Position numbers and translations under genes: made by a program. DNA of 64,000 nt. Source: UBA10329 sp964500205 (GTDB lineage: Bacteria > Bacteroidota > Bacteroidia > UBA10329). Below the pieces are notes generated by a model. The model worked only from the letters and a program-made list of their open reading frames with translations. It was not told where the DNA came from and did not search any database. Below are positions 8,739-17,287 of this stretch, piece after piece. The stretch's first letter is position 1, and every line of letters starts with the position of its first letter. The stretch is taken from NCBI GenBank assembly GCA_964500205.1, contig CAZCNS010000012.1:1-64000 (forward strand), given 5' to 3'.

Positions 8739-9449
8739 TCATTTCCTCACCGTCACATGCACACAGTTGCCCTCCGGGGTAAGAAGGATCCGTCCGGCCT
8801 GTTGAAATTCCAGCAGCACCTCCCCTAATGCCTTTTGGGCAGCCACGCAGTCGTATGCGTTGGCGAAACGGTAGATGTCGAAGGAGGCCCCGTAGCTGTG
8901 TGTGGATACATTGGGCGTTGCATTCACCCCCTTTGCCGATTTTCTGAGTTTCTCCTGCTGCTCGGAGGTGCGTGTGAGTGAGCTGATGCGGAAGTCGCTG
9001 CCCTCGGCTTCCGTGCCTTTGATCCGCTCCACATAGGACGCTCCCATCTCCCGTAGCACCTGATAAGCATCTGGATGAAGGTATGGGACGCTGTGGGTCA
9101 ATTGTCGGTGGTCGATGCGATAGCCCTTGCCGTCCTCCACCCTTGTTAGCACCCGTTGCGCTGCGACTAATGCTTCTGTTACGATGACTCCTTTGTTAAG
9201 CTCATGGGCATGCTGTCGGTGCAGGTCGTACGGGTCGCGTTTGAAACGCACGGAGTGCCGGGTGCAGCCGCAGAATGCTGCCGGTTCTGCGGTTGCCTCT
9301 GTAGTTGCCGGCTCATCTTTCCAGACCACATCTTTGATGAAAAGGAAAGTGCCGCGAACAATCCATGCGACCCCGGCAATAAAGACAAGGGCGCAGATGA
9401 TGAGAAAGGCGATCTTCAGTTTTCGCTTGAGTCTCGGACGGATCTTCAT
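8739..9449 (-). CDS. DUF5715-type, peptidase M15-like membrane-anchored protein
   Basis: A 236-residue protein with a basic N-terminus and one membrane helix (IAFLIICALVFIAGVAWIV, about residues 13-31), then a periplasmic domain. The C-terminal half carries the layout of M15/VanY-like peptidoglycan peptidases: ISSLTRTSEQQEKL, STHSYGASFDIYR with His184 and Asp191, and CVHVTVRK with His231. These three would be the zinc ligands. The family name DUF5715 is from memory and is less certain than the M15-like motif reading. It stands alone, convergent with ribH. Confidence 0.7.
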   Translation of the reverse strand: MKIRPRLKRKLKIAFLIICALVFIAGVAWIVRGTFLFIKDVVWKDEPATTEATAEPAAFCGCTRHSVRFKRDPYDLHRQHAHELNKGVIVTEALVAAQRVLTRVEDGKGYRIDHRQLTHSVPYLHPDAYQVLREMGASYVERIKGTEAEGSDFRISSLTRTSEQQEKLRKSAKGVNATPNVSTHSYGASFDIYRFANAYDCVAAQKALGEVLLEFQQAGRILLTPEGNCVHVTVRK

Positions 9450-9544
9450 TCACTGCAAAGAAGAGACCGAAGCACTTTCAGAATAATCTTTAACGCGAGT
9501 AGTTGTGAAAAGCCGGATGTTGACTTCTCGCGCCAAGCGGTCAA

Positions 9545-10648
9545 TTATAGTTGATCGACAATCTGCTTAAACACGTTGCGCCACTGCATTCGCTCCGCCT
9601 TAAGGGCATTTTCGCGGTCGCAGAGCAGCACGATGATGATATTCTTGTCTGGATGAACATAGACGTGCTGCTTGTCCATGCCATCGGCCATAAAGTCACC
9701 ATATTCGGCTTCACCGATGTGCCAACCGTAGTTGTAGCCAAAGCTACTGCCCTCAGTGGTGTCGCGGGCCAATGAACGGCTTACCCATTCCTCTGGGACA
9801 AGCTGCCGCCCTTCCCAGTTGCCATTTCTGAGATAAAGTCTGCCGAATTTGGCGTAGTCCAAGGCCGTGGCACCCATGCAGCAAAAGGTGAGGTTGTTGC
9901 CTTTGCGGTCGATGGTCCAGAGGGCGTCACTGCACATGCCAAGCGGTTTCCAAAGTTTCTGAGTCATGTACGCGGCCGGGGTCATGTCTGTGGCCCGTTG
10001 AAGGATGATGCCCAGCAGTTGCACGTTGATATTCACGTACTCTTGAAAAGTTCCTGGTCTGTGTGCGAATTGCACATGCCCGAGTGCCTTTGTTACATCT
10101 CTTCCGTAATAGATCACCGCATCATTCCTCAGTCTGTAGCGAATGCCCGAGGTCATGTTCAGCAGATGCTCGATGCGAAGGTCATCCGCATGTTCCATGC
10201 CTTTCAGCTCAGGGATGTGGTCGGTCACAAGGTCGCGAACACTGCCAATGTGGCCCTCAGAGATTGCGATTCCGATGAGGGCCGAGGTGAATGACTTGGC
10301 GATGGAGTAGGAGGCATGTACATCTGATGCGGTTTTACCCATCCCATATCCTTCATAAAGAATAGTGTCGTTCCGAATTACTGTAAGGCTGCGCACCTTG
10401 TGTTTGTTTTTCAGTGCTTCGAGTGAGACCAGAAAGGGTTTTCCATCGCCCCAGTCGTTCACCCTGACGCGCCTACCGATTCCATTTTCCTCCCTGAAAA
10501 ACTCAAAGCAGTTCTCGCTGGATGCAATGCGCTCGGATGGGGAACGATTGATATCCTTCCCGTCTGGCCTGCCAAAGAAGATAGCCTTCATGGGAATACA
10601 TCCCGAAATAAGCATTGCGAATATTAAGAAAAGGCCCGGACGACACAT
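9545..10648 (-). CDS. Serine hydrolase lipoprotein (beta-lactamase/class C fold)
   Basis: A 367-residue serine hydrolase of the beta-lactamase-related family. From the ATG at 10648 the protein starts with a lipoprotein signal, MCRPGLFLIFAMLISGC, with Cys17 as the acylation site. The catalytic SxxK is Ser115-Ile-Ala-Lys118 (YSIAKSF) and the second motif is Tyr204-Val-Asn206. Near the C-terminus is a HIGEAEYGDFMADG segment where the family has HxG. Family members include esterases and D-amino peptidases; the substrate here is unknown. In-frame ATGs upstream (to 10750) exist but run into the promoter of the divergent cytochrome gene and bring no signal peptide. Confidence 0.8.
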   Translation of the reverse strand: MCRPGLFLIFAMLISGCIPMKAIFFGRPDGKDINRSPSERIASSENCFEFFREENGIGRRVRVNDWGDGKPFLVSLEALKNKHKVRSLTVIRNDTILYEGYGMGKTASDVHASYSIAKSFTSALIGIAISEGHIGSVRDLVTDHIPELKGMEHADDLRIEHLLNMTSGIRYRLRNDAVIYYGRDVTKALGHVQFAHRPGTFQEYVNINVQLLGIILQRATDMTPAAYMTQKLWKPLGMCSDALWTIDRKGNNLTFCCMGATALDYAKFGRLYLRNGNWEGRQLVPEEWVSRSLARDTTEGSSFGYNYGWHIGEAEYGDFMADGMDKQHVYVHPDKNIIIVLLCDRENALKAERMQWRNVFKQIVDQL

Positions 10649-10713
10649 GCTGCAAAGGAACCACCATTCTGAGAACATCGTTGATGGTGCCATGTTATGT
10701 ATCGGAAGGCACA

Positions 10714-10742
10714 TTGGAGCCTGGTTAAAAAAAGCAACTTTG
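10714..10742 (+). promoter_or_regulatory. Promoter of the cytochrome c peroxidase gene
   Basis: A -33 TTG (10714-10716) is followed after 18 bp by CAACTTTG (10735-10742), seven of eight matches to TAnnTTTG. The ATG follows at 10772. Confidence 0.4.
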
Positions 10743-10771
10743 CATTCCAACCAAAACTCAAACCAAAAGAG

Positions 10772-11845
10772 ATGAACAGATACTTGATTCCTTTAGCTGT
10801 TGCGGCAGCAATCTTTACGGGCTGTGGACAGAGTCCTGAAGATGTTGAGAAAGCCAGACTCGCAGCAGAAAAGGCTGAGAGCGAGAAGCTGGAGGCCGAG
10901 ATCGGTGACATGGCACGCGGCATGTTCAAGCCGCTCCGGGCCGATGCAGACATCAATCCTGACAACCCGGTAACTAAGGAAAAAGTGAAGCTGGGTCATG
11001 TGCTGTACTATGACAAGCGTCTATCTTTCGGGGGCACACAGAGTTGCAACACTTGCCACGACCTAAGCACTTTCGGGGTGGACAACCTGCCCACATCTCC
11101 CGGTGACAAGGGCGAGAACGGTGACCGTAATTCCCCCACAGTGCTCAATGCCGCGCTGCACACAGCCCAGTTCTGGGATGGTCGTGCCAAGAATGTGGAA
11201 GAGCAGGCCGGTATGCCCATAACCAACCCTGTAGAAATGGCCATCCCCAGCGAGGATTTCCTCATGAAACGGCTCAAGGACATCGAGTTGTACCAAGAGC
11301 TTTTCGCTGCAGCCTATCCGGACGATAAGAACCCAATTACTTACAAGAATCTTGAGAAGGCCATTGGTGCATTTGAGCGCACACTGCTGACTCCGTCCAA
11401 GTGGGACAGCTATCTCGGTGGGCAGTCATGGGCGCTGTCGCTGGAGGAGAAGAAGGGCCTGCAGACATTCATCAACGTAGGGTGTACCTCGTGTCATGGA
11501 GGAGAACTGCTTGGGGGCAACATGTTCCAGAAGTTCGGTGTGCACCACGACTATTGGGAATACACCAAGAGCGAGAAGGTTGACAAGGGCCGTTTTGAGG
11601 TTACAGGTCAGGAGGCCGACATGTATGTGTTCAAGGTACCTTCTCTGCGTAACGTGACGAAAACAGCACCGTATTTCCATGACGGAAGCGTAGCCGAGCT
11701 TTCAGATGCAGTGCGCATCATTGCGAAGGTGAATCTCAATAAGGATCTCAGCGATGAGCAGGTGAAGAGCATCGTCACCTTCCTTGACGCATTGACAGGC
11801 GAGGTGCCCGTAGAGGCTACTGAAGAGCCGCTGGAATTGCTTTAA
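10772..11845 (+). CDS. Di-haem cytochrome c peroxidase (MauG/CcpA family), lipoprotein
   Basis: A 357-residue protein with a lipoprotein signal (MNRYLIPLAVAAAIFTGC, Cys18) and two c-type haem motifs: CNTCH at residues 92-96 and CTSCH at 238-242. Other family motifs are LGHVLYYDKRLSFGG, NSPTVLNAALHTAQFWDGRA and FKVPSLRNVTKTAPYFHDGS. It should reduce hydrogen peroxide in the periplasm with electrons from a cytochrome c; the linker after the lipobox is rich in Lys and Glu and may be coiled. It is followed by a strong terminator. Confidence 0.92.
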   Translation: MNRYLIPLAVAAAIFTGCGQSPEDVEKARLAAEKAESEKLEAEIGDMARGMFKPLRADADINPDNPVTKEKVKLGHVLYYDKRLSFGGTQSCNTCHDLSTFGVDNLPTSPGDKGENGDRNSPTVLNAALHTAQFWDGRAKNVEEQAGMPITNPVEMAIPSEDFLMKRLKDIELYQELFAAAYPDDKNPITYKNLEKAIGAFERTLLTPSKWDSYLGGQSWALSLEEKKGLQTFINVGCTSCHGGELLGGNMFQKFGVHHDYWEYTKSEKVDKGRFEVTGQEADMYVFKVPSLRNVTKTAPYFHDGSVAELSDAVRIIAKVNLNKDLSDEQVKSIVTFLDALTGEVPVEATEEPLELL

Positions 11846-11866
11846 TAGTAAAGCCTTTGTGCAATG

Positions 11867-11899
11867 AAAAAGCCCGGGGTCGTGAGACCTCGGGCTTTT
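11867..11899. terminator. Bidirectional intrinsic terminator
   Basis: The stem AAAAAGCCCGGGGTC / GACCTCGGGCTTTT with a GTGA loop (one G.T-type mismatch) has A-runs and T-runs on its two sides. It separates the convergent genes ending at 11845 (+) and 11919 (-). Confidence 0.85.
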
Positions 11900-11918
11900 C
11901 TGTTATTGGTGGGCAATA

Positions 11919-12527
11919 TCACTTGATAGGTAGTACGATACTGGTCCCATTGAACTGCAGCTGACCGAAGATTCCTTTCATATTGCGGTTCCAATGGGTT
12001 CGATGAATGGCGAAGCTCACTGCATCGAACAATAACAGAAAGCCCCCTTGCATCATGATGGAATTCCCCATTCCCTTGAGCAGTGCACGCTGATTAGCTG
12101 GCCTACTGTTGCCGAACTCCTGCATCCAAAGCCCCGTTCCGATATAGAGCCCGTCCAGCGCGATGTTGATGAGGTAGCTGGTCTCCATCTTCCGCTGCTC
12201 CTTGAAAGTGGTAGGGATGTCGTAGCTGCGGCTCATTCGCTTGCGGGCCGCCAGAAAACCTGGCACGGCAATGCCTACATTCACCACGTTCCAGTAGATG
12301 TTCATCTGATGGAAATAGTTGGCCTCCGTGCCTTTGGGCGTGGTGAGCACACCTGCCAACCCACCCGCCATGTTGCCCAGTCCCCAACCGCCCAGCACAA
12401 GCATGTTGGTGCGGGTGATGGCGTTGCGCTCGCGGTTGTAGGTGTCAAAAACGCTCATGTCGGCCTCTTGGGCCAAAGCCATGAGCGATGAGCATAGTGT
12501 CAGCGCAAGTAACAGAAGAGATTTCAT
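11919..12527 (-). CDS. Conserved Bacteroidota membrane protein, function unknown
   Basis: A 202-residue protein with a signal peptide (MKSLLLLALTLCSSLMALAQ) and several hydrophobic segments: MLVLGGWGLGNMAGGLAGVL, VVNVGIAVPGFLAAR, ISLINIALDGLYIGTGLWM in part, and MMQGGFLLLFDAVSFAIH. It ends in a hydrophobic strand (FNGTSIVLPIK). I recall proteins like this in Bacteroidota under a DUF (possibly DUF6992), but cannot confirm it. No catalytic motif is visible. It is the only gene on its strand between two terminator-bounded neighbours. Confidence 0.65.
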   Translation of the reverse strand: MKSLLLLALTLCSSLMALAQEADMSVFDTYNRERNAITRTNMLVLGGWGLGNMAGGLAGVLTTPKGTEANYFHQMNIYWNVVNVGIAVPGFLAARKRMSRSYDIPTTFKEQRKMETSYLINIALDGLYIGTGLWMQEFGNSRPANQRALLKGMGNSIMMQGGFLLLFDAVSFAIHRTHWNRNMKGIFGQLQFNGTSIVLPIK

Positions 12528-12664
12528 TTTATTTCTTGTTTGGAGCTAAGGTAACAGCCACGGCCACGTTTGGTTGCACTACAGGTTTCCCACACAAACA
12601 TGAAGGAAACCGTAAATACTCTTTTCCGCTACTTTCGCATCTGATTTTCAATCTATAAGTACTT

Positions 12665-13531
12665 ATGACCCGTTGTTTCCTGTTGTGCTTATCCCTTTTT
12701 CTGCTGGTCACTGCCTGCGGCAAGGATGAGATTATAGTGCCTGACAATACTGCACCGCCCGATGGCACCATCCCCGCCTTGGTGATGGAGACCTATGTCA
12801 ACAAGTGTTACATCAGCCTTCTGGGACGAAAGCCGACAGCTCAGGAGGAGGCAGGAGCAATAGCAATGCTCATCGATGGTGGACTCGGCATGGACAGTCG
12901 TATGGCCGTGCTCACACCGATACTTGCCAGTGTGGAGTATCGCAACAAGATGCTTGACACTGAGACTCTTCGGCTGCTCACGGTGCCCTACGATGCCGAG
13001 GAGGTCGCCTTTTGGATTTACATTTTCACTGAGCAGTTGAGTGAGCCAACGCTGCAGCCCTTTCTCAACATCATTCAATATGAAATAGATAGACTGGAGG
13101 AACTGCAGCAGCTACCTGCGCTTGTTGCACAGGGAGAAATAGACCGTGCCGAGATGCACCAAAGGTTGGTGAACAACTATTTCTACGACCAGTTGAACAT
13201 GGGGTCGTTCAACCTTGTGGTAAGCCTATACAACCACTTCTTATTCCGCGACCCCACCGAGGAGGAGACTCAGGCTGGGATTACCATGGTCGATGGGTTC
13301 ACTGCTGTCACCTTCTTTCAGAATGGAAGCTCGAAGGACGAATTCATCAGTAACCTCTTCAATAGCTATGACTACCGAGAAGGGGCAGTTCGCGAGCTGT
13401 ATCTCCGACATCTCTTCCGCGAACCCACCACTGAGGAGCTGAATTATCACACCCTGCGCTACCTCAACACAGAAAGCTTCGAGGAGGTGCAGAAAGGGAT
13501 TTTGACACTGGATGAATACGTGGGTCTTTGA
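12665..13531 (+). CDS. Lipoprotein with DUF4214-like repeats
   Basis: A 288-residue lipoprotein; signal MTRCFLLCLSLFLLVTAC with Cys18. At least three segments resemble the DUF4214 unit (Tyr, hydrophobic, LxRxP, then EYR): CYISLLGRKPTAQE...SVEYRNKM near residue 50, LYNHFLFRDPTEEE...SYDYREG near residue 185, and LYLRHLFREPTTEE...LDEYVGL at the end. DUF4214 repeats occur in large secreted and S-layer-associated proteins and their job is unsettled. It begins the lipoprotein/DUF1501 cluster; a TACTTTCG box at 12630-12637 could be its promoter. Confidence 0.7.
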   Translation: MTRCFLLCLSLFLLVTACGKDEIIVPDNTAPPDGTIPALVMETYVNKCYISLLGRKPTAQEEAGAIAMLIDGGLGMDSRMAVLTPILASVEYRNKMLDTETLRLLTVPYDAEEVAFWIYIFTEQLSEPTLQPFLNIIQYEIDRLEELQQLPALVAQGEIDRAEMHQRLVNNYFYDQLNMGSFNLVVSLYNHFLFRDPTEEETQAGITMVDGFTAVTFFQNGSSKDEFISNLFNSYDYREGAVRELYLRHLFREPTTEELNYHTLRYLNTESFEEVQKGILTLDEYVGL

Positions 13532-13589
13532 CCCAAATGTGAAAGTTGAAACATGAAGGATGAAAAACAGAACTGAACACGATCGAGGA

Positions 13590-14111
13590 ATGAGCAATCT
13601 GAGATGTAGACTTCGTAAGGCCGGCAGCTTTTTTCAAATTTCCACTATCCTCTTTCTGCTTTTCACAGCCATCGGCTGTAGACCCGACCCCGATGTAATC
13701 TACGAGGTCAACGATGTGCAGGTGGTGCGGCCAACGGGGCAGAAGGGCAGTCAGAAGAGCCTCACTGAGTTCATCAGCATAGCTTACGCAGACATCTTCG
13801 AGCAGAACATCACACAGAGCGACCTCATCGCCCTCAGTCTGCCCTATCAGAGCTTCGGTGACCTGAAGTACATCGAGGATCTCATCATCCGTAATTTTCT
13901 CAATCAGCCCGATGCACTTGTGCCCAGCGAAACGGAGATGCGGGCCAATGTTGACGTCTTTGTCACAGCCACTTATCAGCGGTTCTTTAATCGTACTCCG
14001 AATGAATTTGAGGTTTGGTATGTAAAGAATCTGATCGATGACAACCCCGACATCACCCCCGAACTGGTGTATTACAGCATCATGACGAGTGATGAGTATC
14101 GATACTATTGA
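13590..14111 (+). CDS. Lipoprotein with a C-terminal DUF4214-like unit
   Basis: A 173-residue protein with a signal ending LLFTAIGC (lipobox). The ending YQRFFNRTPNEFEVWYVKNL ... IMTSDEYRYY is a good DUF4214-like unit and mirrors the units in the lipoprotein just upstream. The start at 13590 is preferred because GAGGA precedes it; an in-frame ATG at 13560 would add ten residues. It lies 58 bp after its neighbour and is probably co-expressed. Confidence 0.65.
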   Translation: MSNLRCRLRKAGSFFQISTILFLLFTAIGCRPDPDVIYEVNDVQVVRPTGQKGSQKSLTEFISIAYADIFEQNITQSDLIALSLPYQSFGDLKYIEDLIIRNFLNQPDALVPSETEMRANVDVFVTATYQRFFNRTPNEFEVWYVKNLIDDNPDITPELVYYSIMTSDEYRYY

Positions 14112-14149
14112 TTTTTGAGCGCAGCGAAATCCCGGGAATGCGGGAATGA

Positions 14150-15346
14150 TTGAATGAAACGTGTATAGTGGCAGAACTGAACGGACATGGCGATTTTGAC
14201 GGTGTCGTCCGCCTCATAGAGGAGGCGCGGGGCCGTGCGCTGCGCAAGGTGAACGAGGAGCTGGTGCTGCTCTACTTCCGTGTGGGCTGCATCGTTTCCG
14301 AGCGGGTGGCTGCCGGTGAATGGGGCGACAAGACCGTGGGGGCACTGGCCGATCACATCAGCGCGAGGCTGCCCGCATCCAGCGGCTTCACGCGCAGGGG
14401 GCTGTACAGGATGAAGCAGTTCTATGAGGTCTATTCATCGGATGCATTCATGACGGCCATCAGCCCACAGCTGCAGACTTTCCTAACTGGTAGCCAACAA
14501 GCTTCAATTGTGTCGGCAGTGCCGACACAATCTGAAAAGCAGTCCGAAAGTGAATTTGTGTCGGTACTGCCGACACAAATTGAGAGCCTTAAAAACCAAT
14601 TCGTTACATCAATACTTTGCAAGGTCACATGGACTAACCACCTTGAGATCCTGTCGCAGACCAAATCATCTGAGGAGAAGTTCTTCTACCTGCTGCACTG
14701 TGTCAATGGGAAATGGACGATGAGGGAACTGAGGCGGCAGTTAAGCTCTGGCTATTTTGAACGCTCGATGCTCTCGGAGAAAATGTCAACAGTGTTGACA
14801 CAATTGCCGCAAGGGTTTTTCAAAGACCCGTACATCTTCGAATTCCTCGACCTGCCAGAGGGCCACACGGAGAAAGACCTTGAATCGGCACTGGTGCGGA
14901 ACCTTCAGAAATTCATCCTTGAGATCGGGCAGGGGTTCACCTACATGGGGAGGCAGTTCAGGATACAGGTGGGAAACAAGGACTATCGAACCGACCTGCT
15001 GTTCTTCCACCGCGACCTGCAATGCCTCGTATTGTTTGAGCTGAAAATCAAGGAGTTCGAGCCTGAGTTCCTCGGCAAGCTCAACTTCTACCTTGAGGCA
15101 CTGGACCGCGATGTGAAACGCCCTCACGAGCATCCGAGCATAGGTGTTCTCCTCTGCAAGGGCAAGGACACCGAGGTGGTGGAGTACTCCATGGCACGCA
15201 GCCTCTCGCCCGCCATGATAGCCGATTACGAGACACGACTCATTCCCAAGAAACTGCTTGCCGCCAAGCTGCACCAGTTGGCGAAGGAGTTGACTGTGTA
15301 TGAATCAGAAAGGAAGACAGCAGAAATCAACGATACCATCAAGTGA
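14150..15346 (+). CDS. YhcG/DUF1016 PD-(D/E)XK nuclease family protein
   Basis: A 398-residue protein of the YhcG family. The N-terminal DUF1016 domain has ARGRALRKVNEELVLLYFRVG and GFTRRGLYRMKQFYE. The C-terminal nuclease domain has GKDYRTDLLFFHRDLQ-type residues (here NKDYRTDLLFFHRDL), then LVLFELKIKEFEPEFLGKLN: Asp, Glu and Lys of a PD-(D/E)XK core. The usual 'YxxL..W' linker between the domains is expanded by a low-complexity segment with two DNA palindromes, and a third lies before the KDPYIFEFLDLP motif. The start is TTG at 14150 or GTG at 14168; no in-frame ATG fits. Such genes are frequent in mobile and defence regions. It splits the lipoprotein/DUF1501 cluster. Confidence 0.85.
   Translation: MNETCIVAELNGHGDFDGVVRLIEEARGRALRKVNEELVLLYFRVGCIVSERVAAGEWGDKTVGALADHISARLPASSGFTRRGLYRMKQFYEVYSSDAFMTAISPQLQTFLTGSQQASIVSAVPTQSEKQSESEFVSVLPTQIESLKNQFVTSILCKVTWTNHLEILSQTKSSEEKFFYLLHCVNGKWTMRELRRQLSSGYFERSMLSEKMSTVLTQLPQGFFKDPYIFEFLDLPEGHTEKDLESALVRNLQKFILEIGQGFTYMGRQFRIQVGNKDYRTDLLFFHRDLQCLVLFELKIKEFEPEFLGKLNFYLEALDRDVKRPHEHPSIGVLLCKGKDTEVVEYSMARSLSPAMIADYETRLIPKKLLAAKLHQLAKELTVYESERKTAEINDTIK
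14507..14531. repeat. Palindrome 1 inside the YhcG gene
   Basis: A perfect 25-bp palindrome (12-1-12) with core TGTCGGCAGTGCCGACA at 14511-14527. In frame it encodes VSAVPTQ. Confidence 0.9.
14553..14581. repeat. Palindrome 2 inside the YhcG gene
   Basis: A 29-bp palindrome (14-1-14, one mismatch that a G-U pair would tolerate) with core TGTCGGTACTGCCGACA. In frame it encodes VSVLPTQ. Its centre is 48 bp (16 codons) after that of palindrome 1. Confidence 0.9.
14784..14800. repeat. Palindrome 3 inside the YhcG gene
   Basis: A perfect 17-bp palindrome, TGTCAACAGTGTTGACA, again followed by CAA. In frame it encodes MSTVLTQ, the same pattern as palindromes 1 and 2. Confidence 0.85.
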
Positions 15347-15846
15347 AAGTTCTTCTGACACCAGTTCTATTCTCAACTGTGCTTTTCTGCATGGCTCAGA
15401 CGAGCGAGTCTGATTTGGATGATTCGGAATCAGGATGGACAAGACCGTTGGAAAATGTGGACATGTCTGAGGGAAAATGTTGGGGAATCACGCTGACAGA
15501 AATTTACAACATCGGTGGGGCACATCCCCGTGAGAAAAGGAAGTTAGGAGGGAATCGGCATTTGGAAAGGCTTGATAAGAAGTGGGTGATCGGGAGGCTT
15601 CAAGAATTGGCACATCTTAAGGATGAGTTCAGAGTACGAATGGATGAGCAGATTGACGGTTTTCATGAGTTCGTAATCACATTAAGGGGTAAGGACTGCA
15701 AGACCCAAGAGATCGTTTTTGATAGCAAGGCCAATTTTGATTTCGGTCAGCTTGAAAGTCACTTTAAGAGAACTGAGACAGTATACCACTACTCGAAAGG
15801 CAACTACCGAAAAACCGTAAATTGGGTTGTTAAAAAGCGCAATTGA
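15343..15846 (+). CDS. Small secreted protein, function unknown
   Basis: A 167-residue protein with a signal-like N-terminus (MKVLLTPVLFSTVLFCMAQ). The mature part is charged (LDDSESGWTRPLENVDMSEG, later FKRTETVYHYSKGNYRK) and shows no domain I recognise. The start is GTG and overlaps the stop of the YhcG gene in the sequence GTGA, so it is translationally coupled to it. The two genes may have arrived together. Confidence 0.6.
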   Translation: MKVLLTPVLFSTVLFCMAQTSESDLDDSESGWTRPLENVDMSEGKCWGITLTEIYNIGGAHPREKRKLGGNRHLERLDKKWVIGRLQELAHLKDEFRVRMDEQIDGFHEFVITLRGKDCKTQEIVFDSKANFDFGQLESHFKRTETVYHYSKGNYRKTVNWVVKKRN

Positions 15847-15927
15847 TAGAATCATTGATGTGAAAATTCTTCGGAATCCCTTCCGAGTAATGCATTCGCA
15901 TATTCGTAGTTCGTATCAGCCATTTCC

Positions 15928-17223
15928 ATGAAAAGAAGAAACTTCCTCCGAAAAACAGCCACCGCCACTGCTGGCGCATTGACCCTGCCTTACATCCTGC
16001 CTAGCGGTCGGCTGTTCGCGGCCACGGGCAGCAGGGTGGTGGACCACGTGGTGTTCTGCCTCTTCGCGGGCGGGGTGCGCAACTTGGAATCCGTCCACAA
16101 GGCTGATGGCAACCTGATGCGCAACACCTTCACGGGCAGCGAGAGCGTCAGCAGCGACATTGCAGGTGCGGTGCCGAACATGCCGATCATAGGGTCGCAG
16201 CGATTGCAGCAGCAGGGCACGCTGTTTAGTGAGTTCCGCTTTGCGCAAGGGCCAACGGGACATTTCAACGGCCACAACACGGCCATTACTGGCGTATACA
16301 GCCAGCAGGATATCAATATCCGCATGAGGCCGCAGACGCCCACGGTGTTCGAGATGTACCGTAAGCATACCGAGCCGAGCAAGAGCGCGCTCAACGCATG
16401 GTGGGTGAGCAATGCGCTGGGTCCTTATCCTGCGCTCAACTTCAGTTCGCATCCGAGCTACGGGGCGGCTTACGGGGCCAACTTCATCCAGCCTACAAGC
16501 ATCATCAGCCAGTCGAGCTATGATGTGCTGGGCAACCCTAAGGCGTTTAATGAGGTGCAGCGCGAAAAGGTGGGCGGAATGCGTGGCTTTTTCGATGACA
16601 ACTTCAGTGGCACAGTGAACCTCGGTGATGCGGGCGTGACCAACCCCACAACCGATGCCGCACAGATAGACGATTTCCTGCAGACCACTTTCTCGGAGGC
16701 CGCTGCAGGGCAGTACAACAACCCTTGGGGCACTGGTTTCATGACTGGCGACATGTTCAATGTGTTCGCTGCGGAGAAGATCATTGAACGGTTCAAACCG
16801 GAACTGCTGGTGGTGAACATGCAGGATGTGGACATCTGCCATAGCAATTTCACGCAGTATGCCGCAGGTCTCCGCGCTGCGGATTACGCACTGGCGCATC
16901 TCTGGCAAACTATACAGAGCATGCCCGGCATGGCGAACAACACCATCCTCATAGCGGCACCCGAACATGGTCGGAACCAAGAACCGAACACTGTGATTGA
17001 TGCCTTCGGACGCTATGCAATCGACCACACTAGCGATGCTATGTCGCGGGAGATATTCTGTCTTGTTGTCGGTCCAGCAGGAAAGGTGGTGCAGAACCAG
17101 ACCATCACGCAGCAGGTGGGGCAAAGCATTGACATCGTGCCGACCATTGCGCACATCCTTGGATTCCATGGCGATGTAGCGGCCATGTTGCCCGGGCAGG
17201 TTTTGAATCAGGCGTTGGCGTAG
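15928..17223 (+). CDS. DUF1501 (sulfatase-like) protein with Tat signal
   Basis: A 431-residue DUF1501 protein of the alkaline phosphatase/sulfatase superfamily. The N-terminus is a twin-arginine signal: MKRRNFLRKTATATAGALTL. Likely metal-site segments are FCLFAGGVRNLES near the start, DVDICHSNFTQYAAGLRAAD in the middle, and ILIAAPEHGRNQEPNT near the end. GHFNGHNTAITGVYS is also typical. It is expected in the periplasm, exported by Tat; a tatC gene is at 56233. DUF1501 genes usually sit with c-type cytochrome and PSD1-type genes, as here with the next gene. Enzyme activity is not known. Confidence 0.85.
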   Translation: MKRRNFLRKTATATAGALTLPYILPSGRLFAATGSRVVDHVVFCLFAGGVRNLESVHKADGNLMRNTFTGSESVSSDIAGAVPNMPIIGSQRLQQQGTLFSEFRFAQGPTGHFNGHNTAITGVYSQQDINIRMRPQTPTVFEMYRKHTEPSKSALNAWWVSNALGPYPALNFSSHPSYGAAYGANFIQPTSIISQSSYDVLGNPKAFNEVQREKVGGMRGFFDDNFSGTVNLGDAGVTNPTTDAAQIDDFLQTTFSEAAAGQYNNPWGTGFMTGDMFNVFAAEKIIERFKPELLVVNMQDVDICHSNFTQYAAGLRAADYALAHLWQTIQSMPGMANNTILIAAPEHGRNQEPNTVIDAFGRYAIDHTSDAMSREIFCLVVGPAGKVVQNQTITQQVGQSIDIVPTIAHILGFHGDVAAMLPGQVLNQALA

Positions 17224-17287
17224 TAGTCAGCTCATCAGGTAGCATCATATCTGGCATCCGTTTTTGATTGTTCATATCCCACTGACC

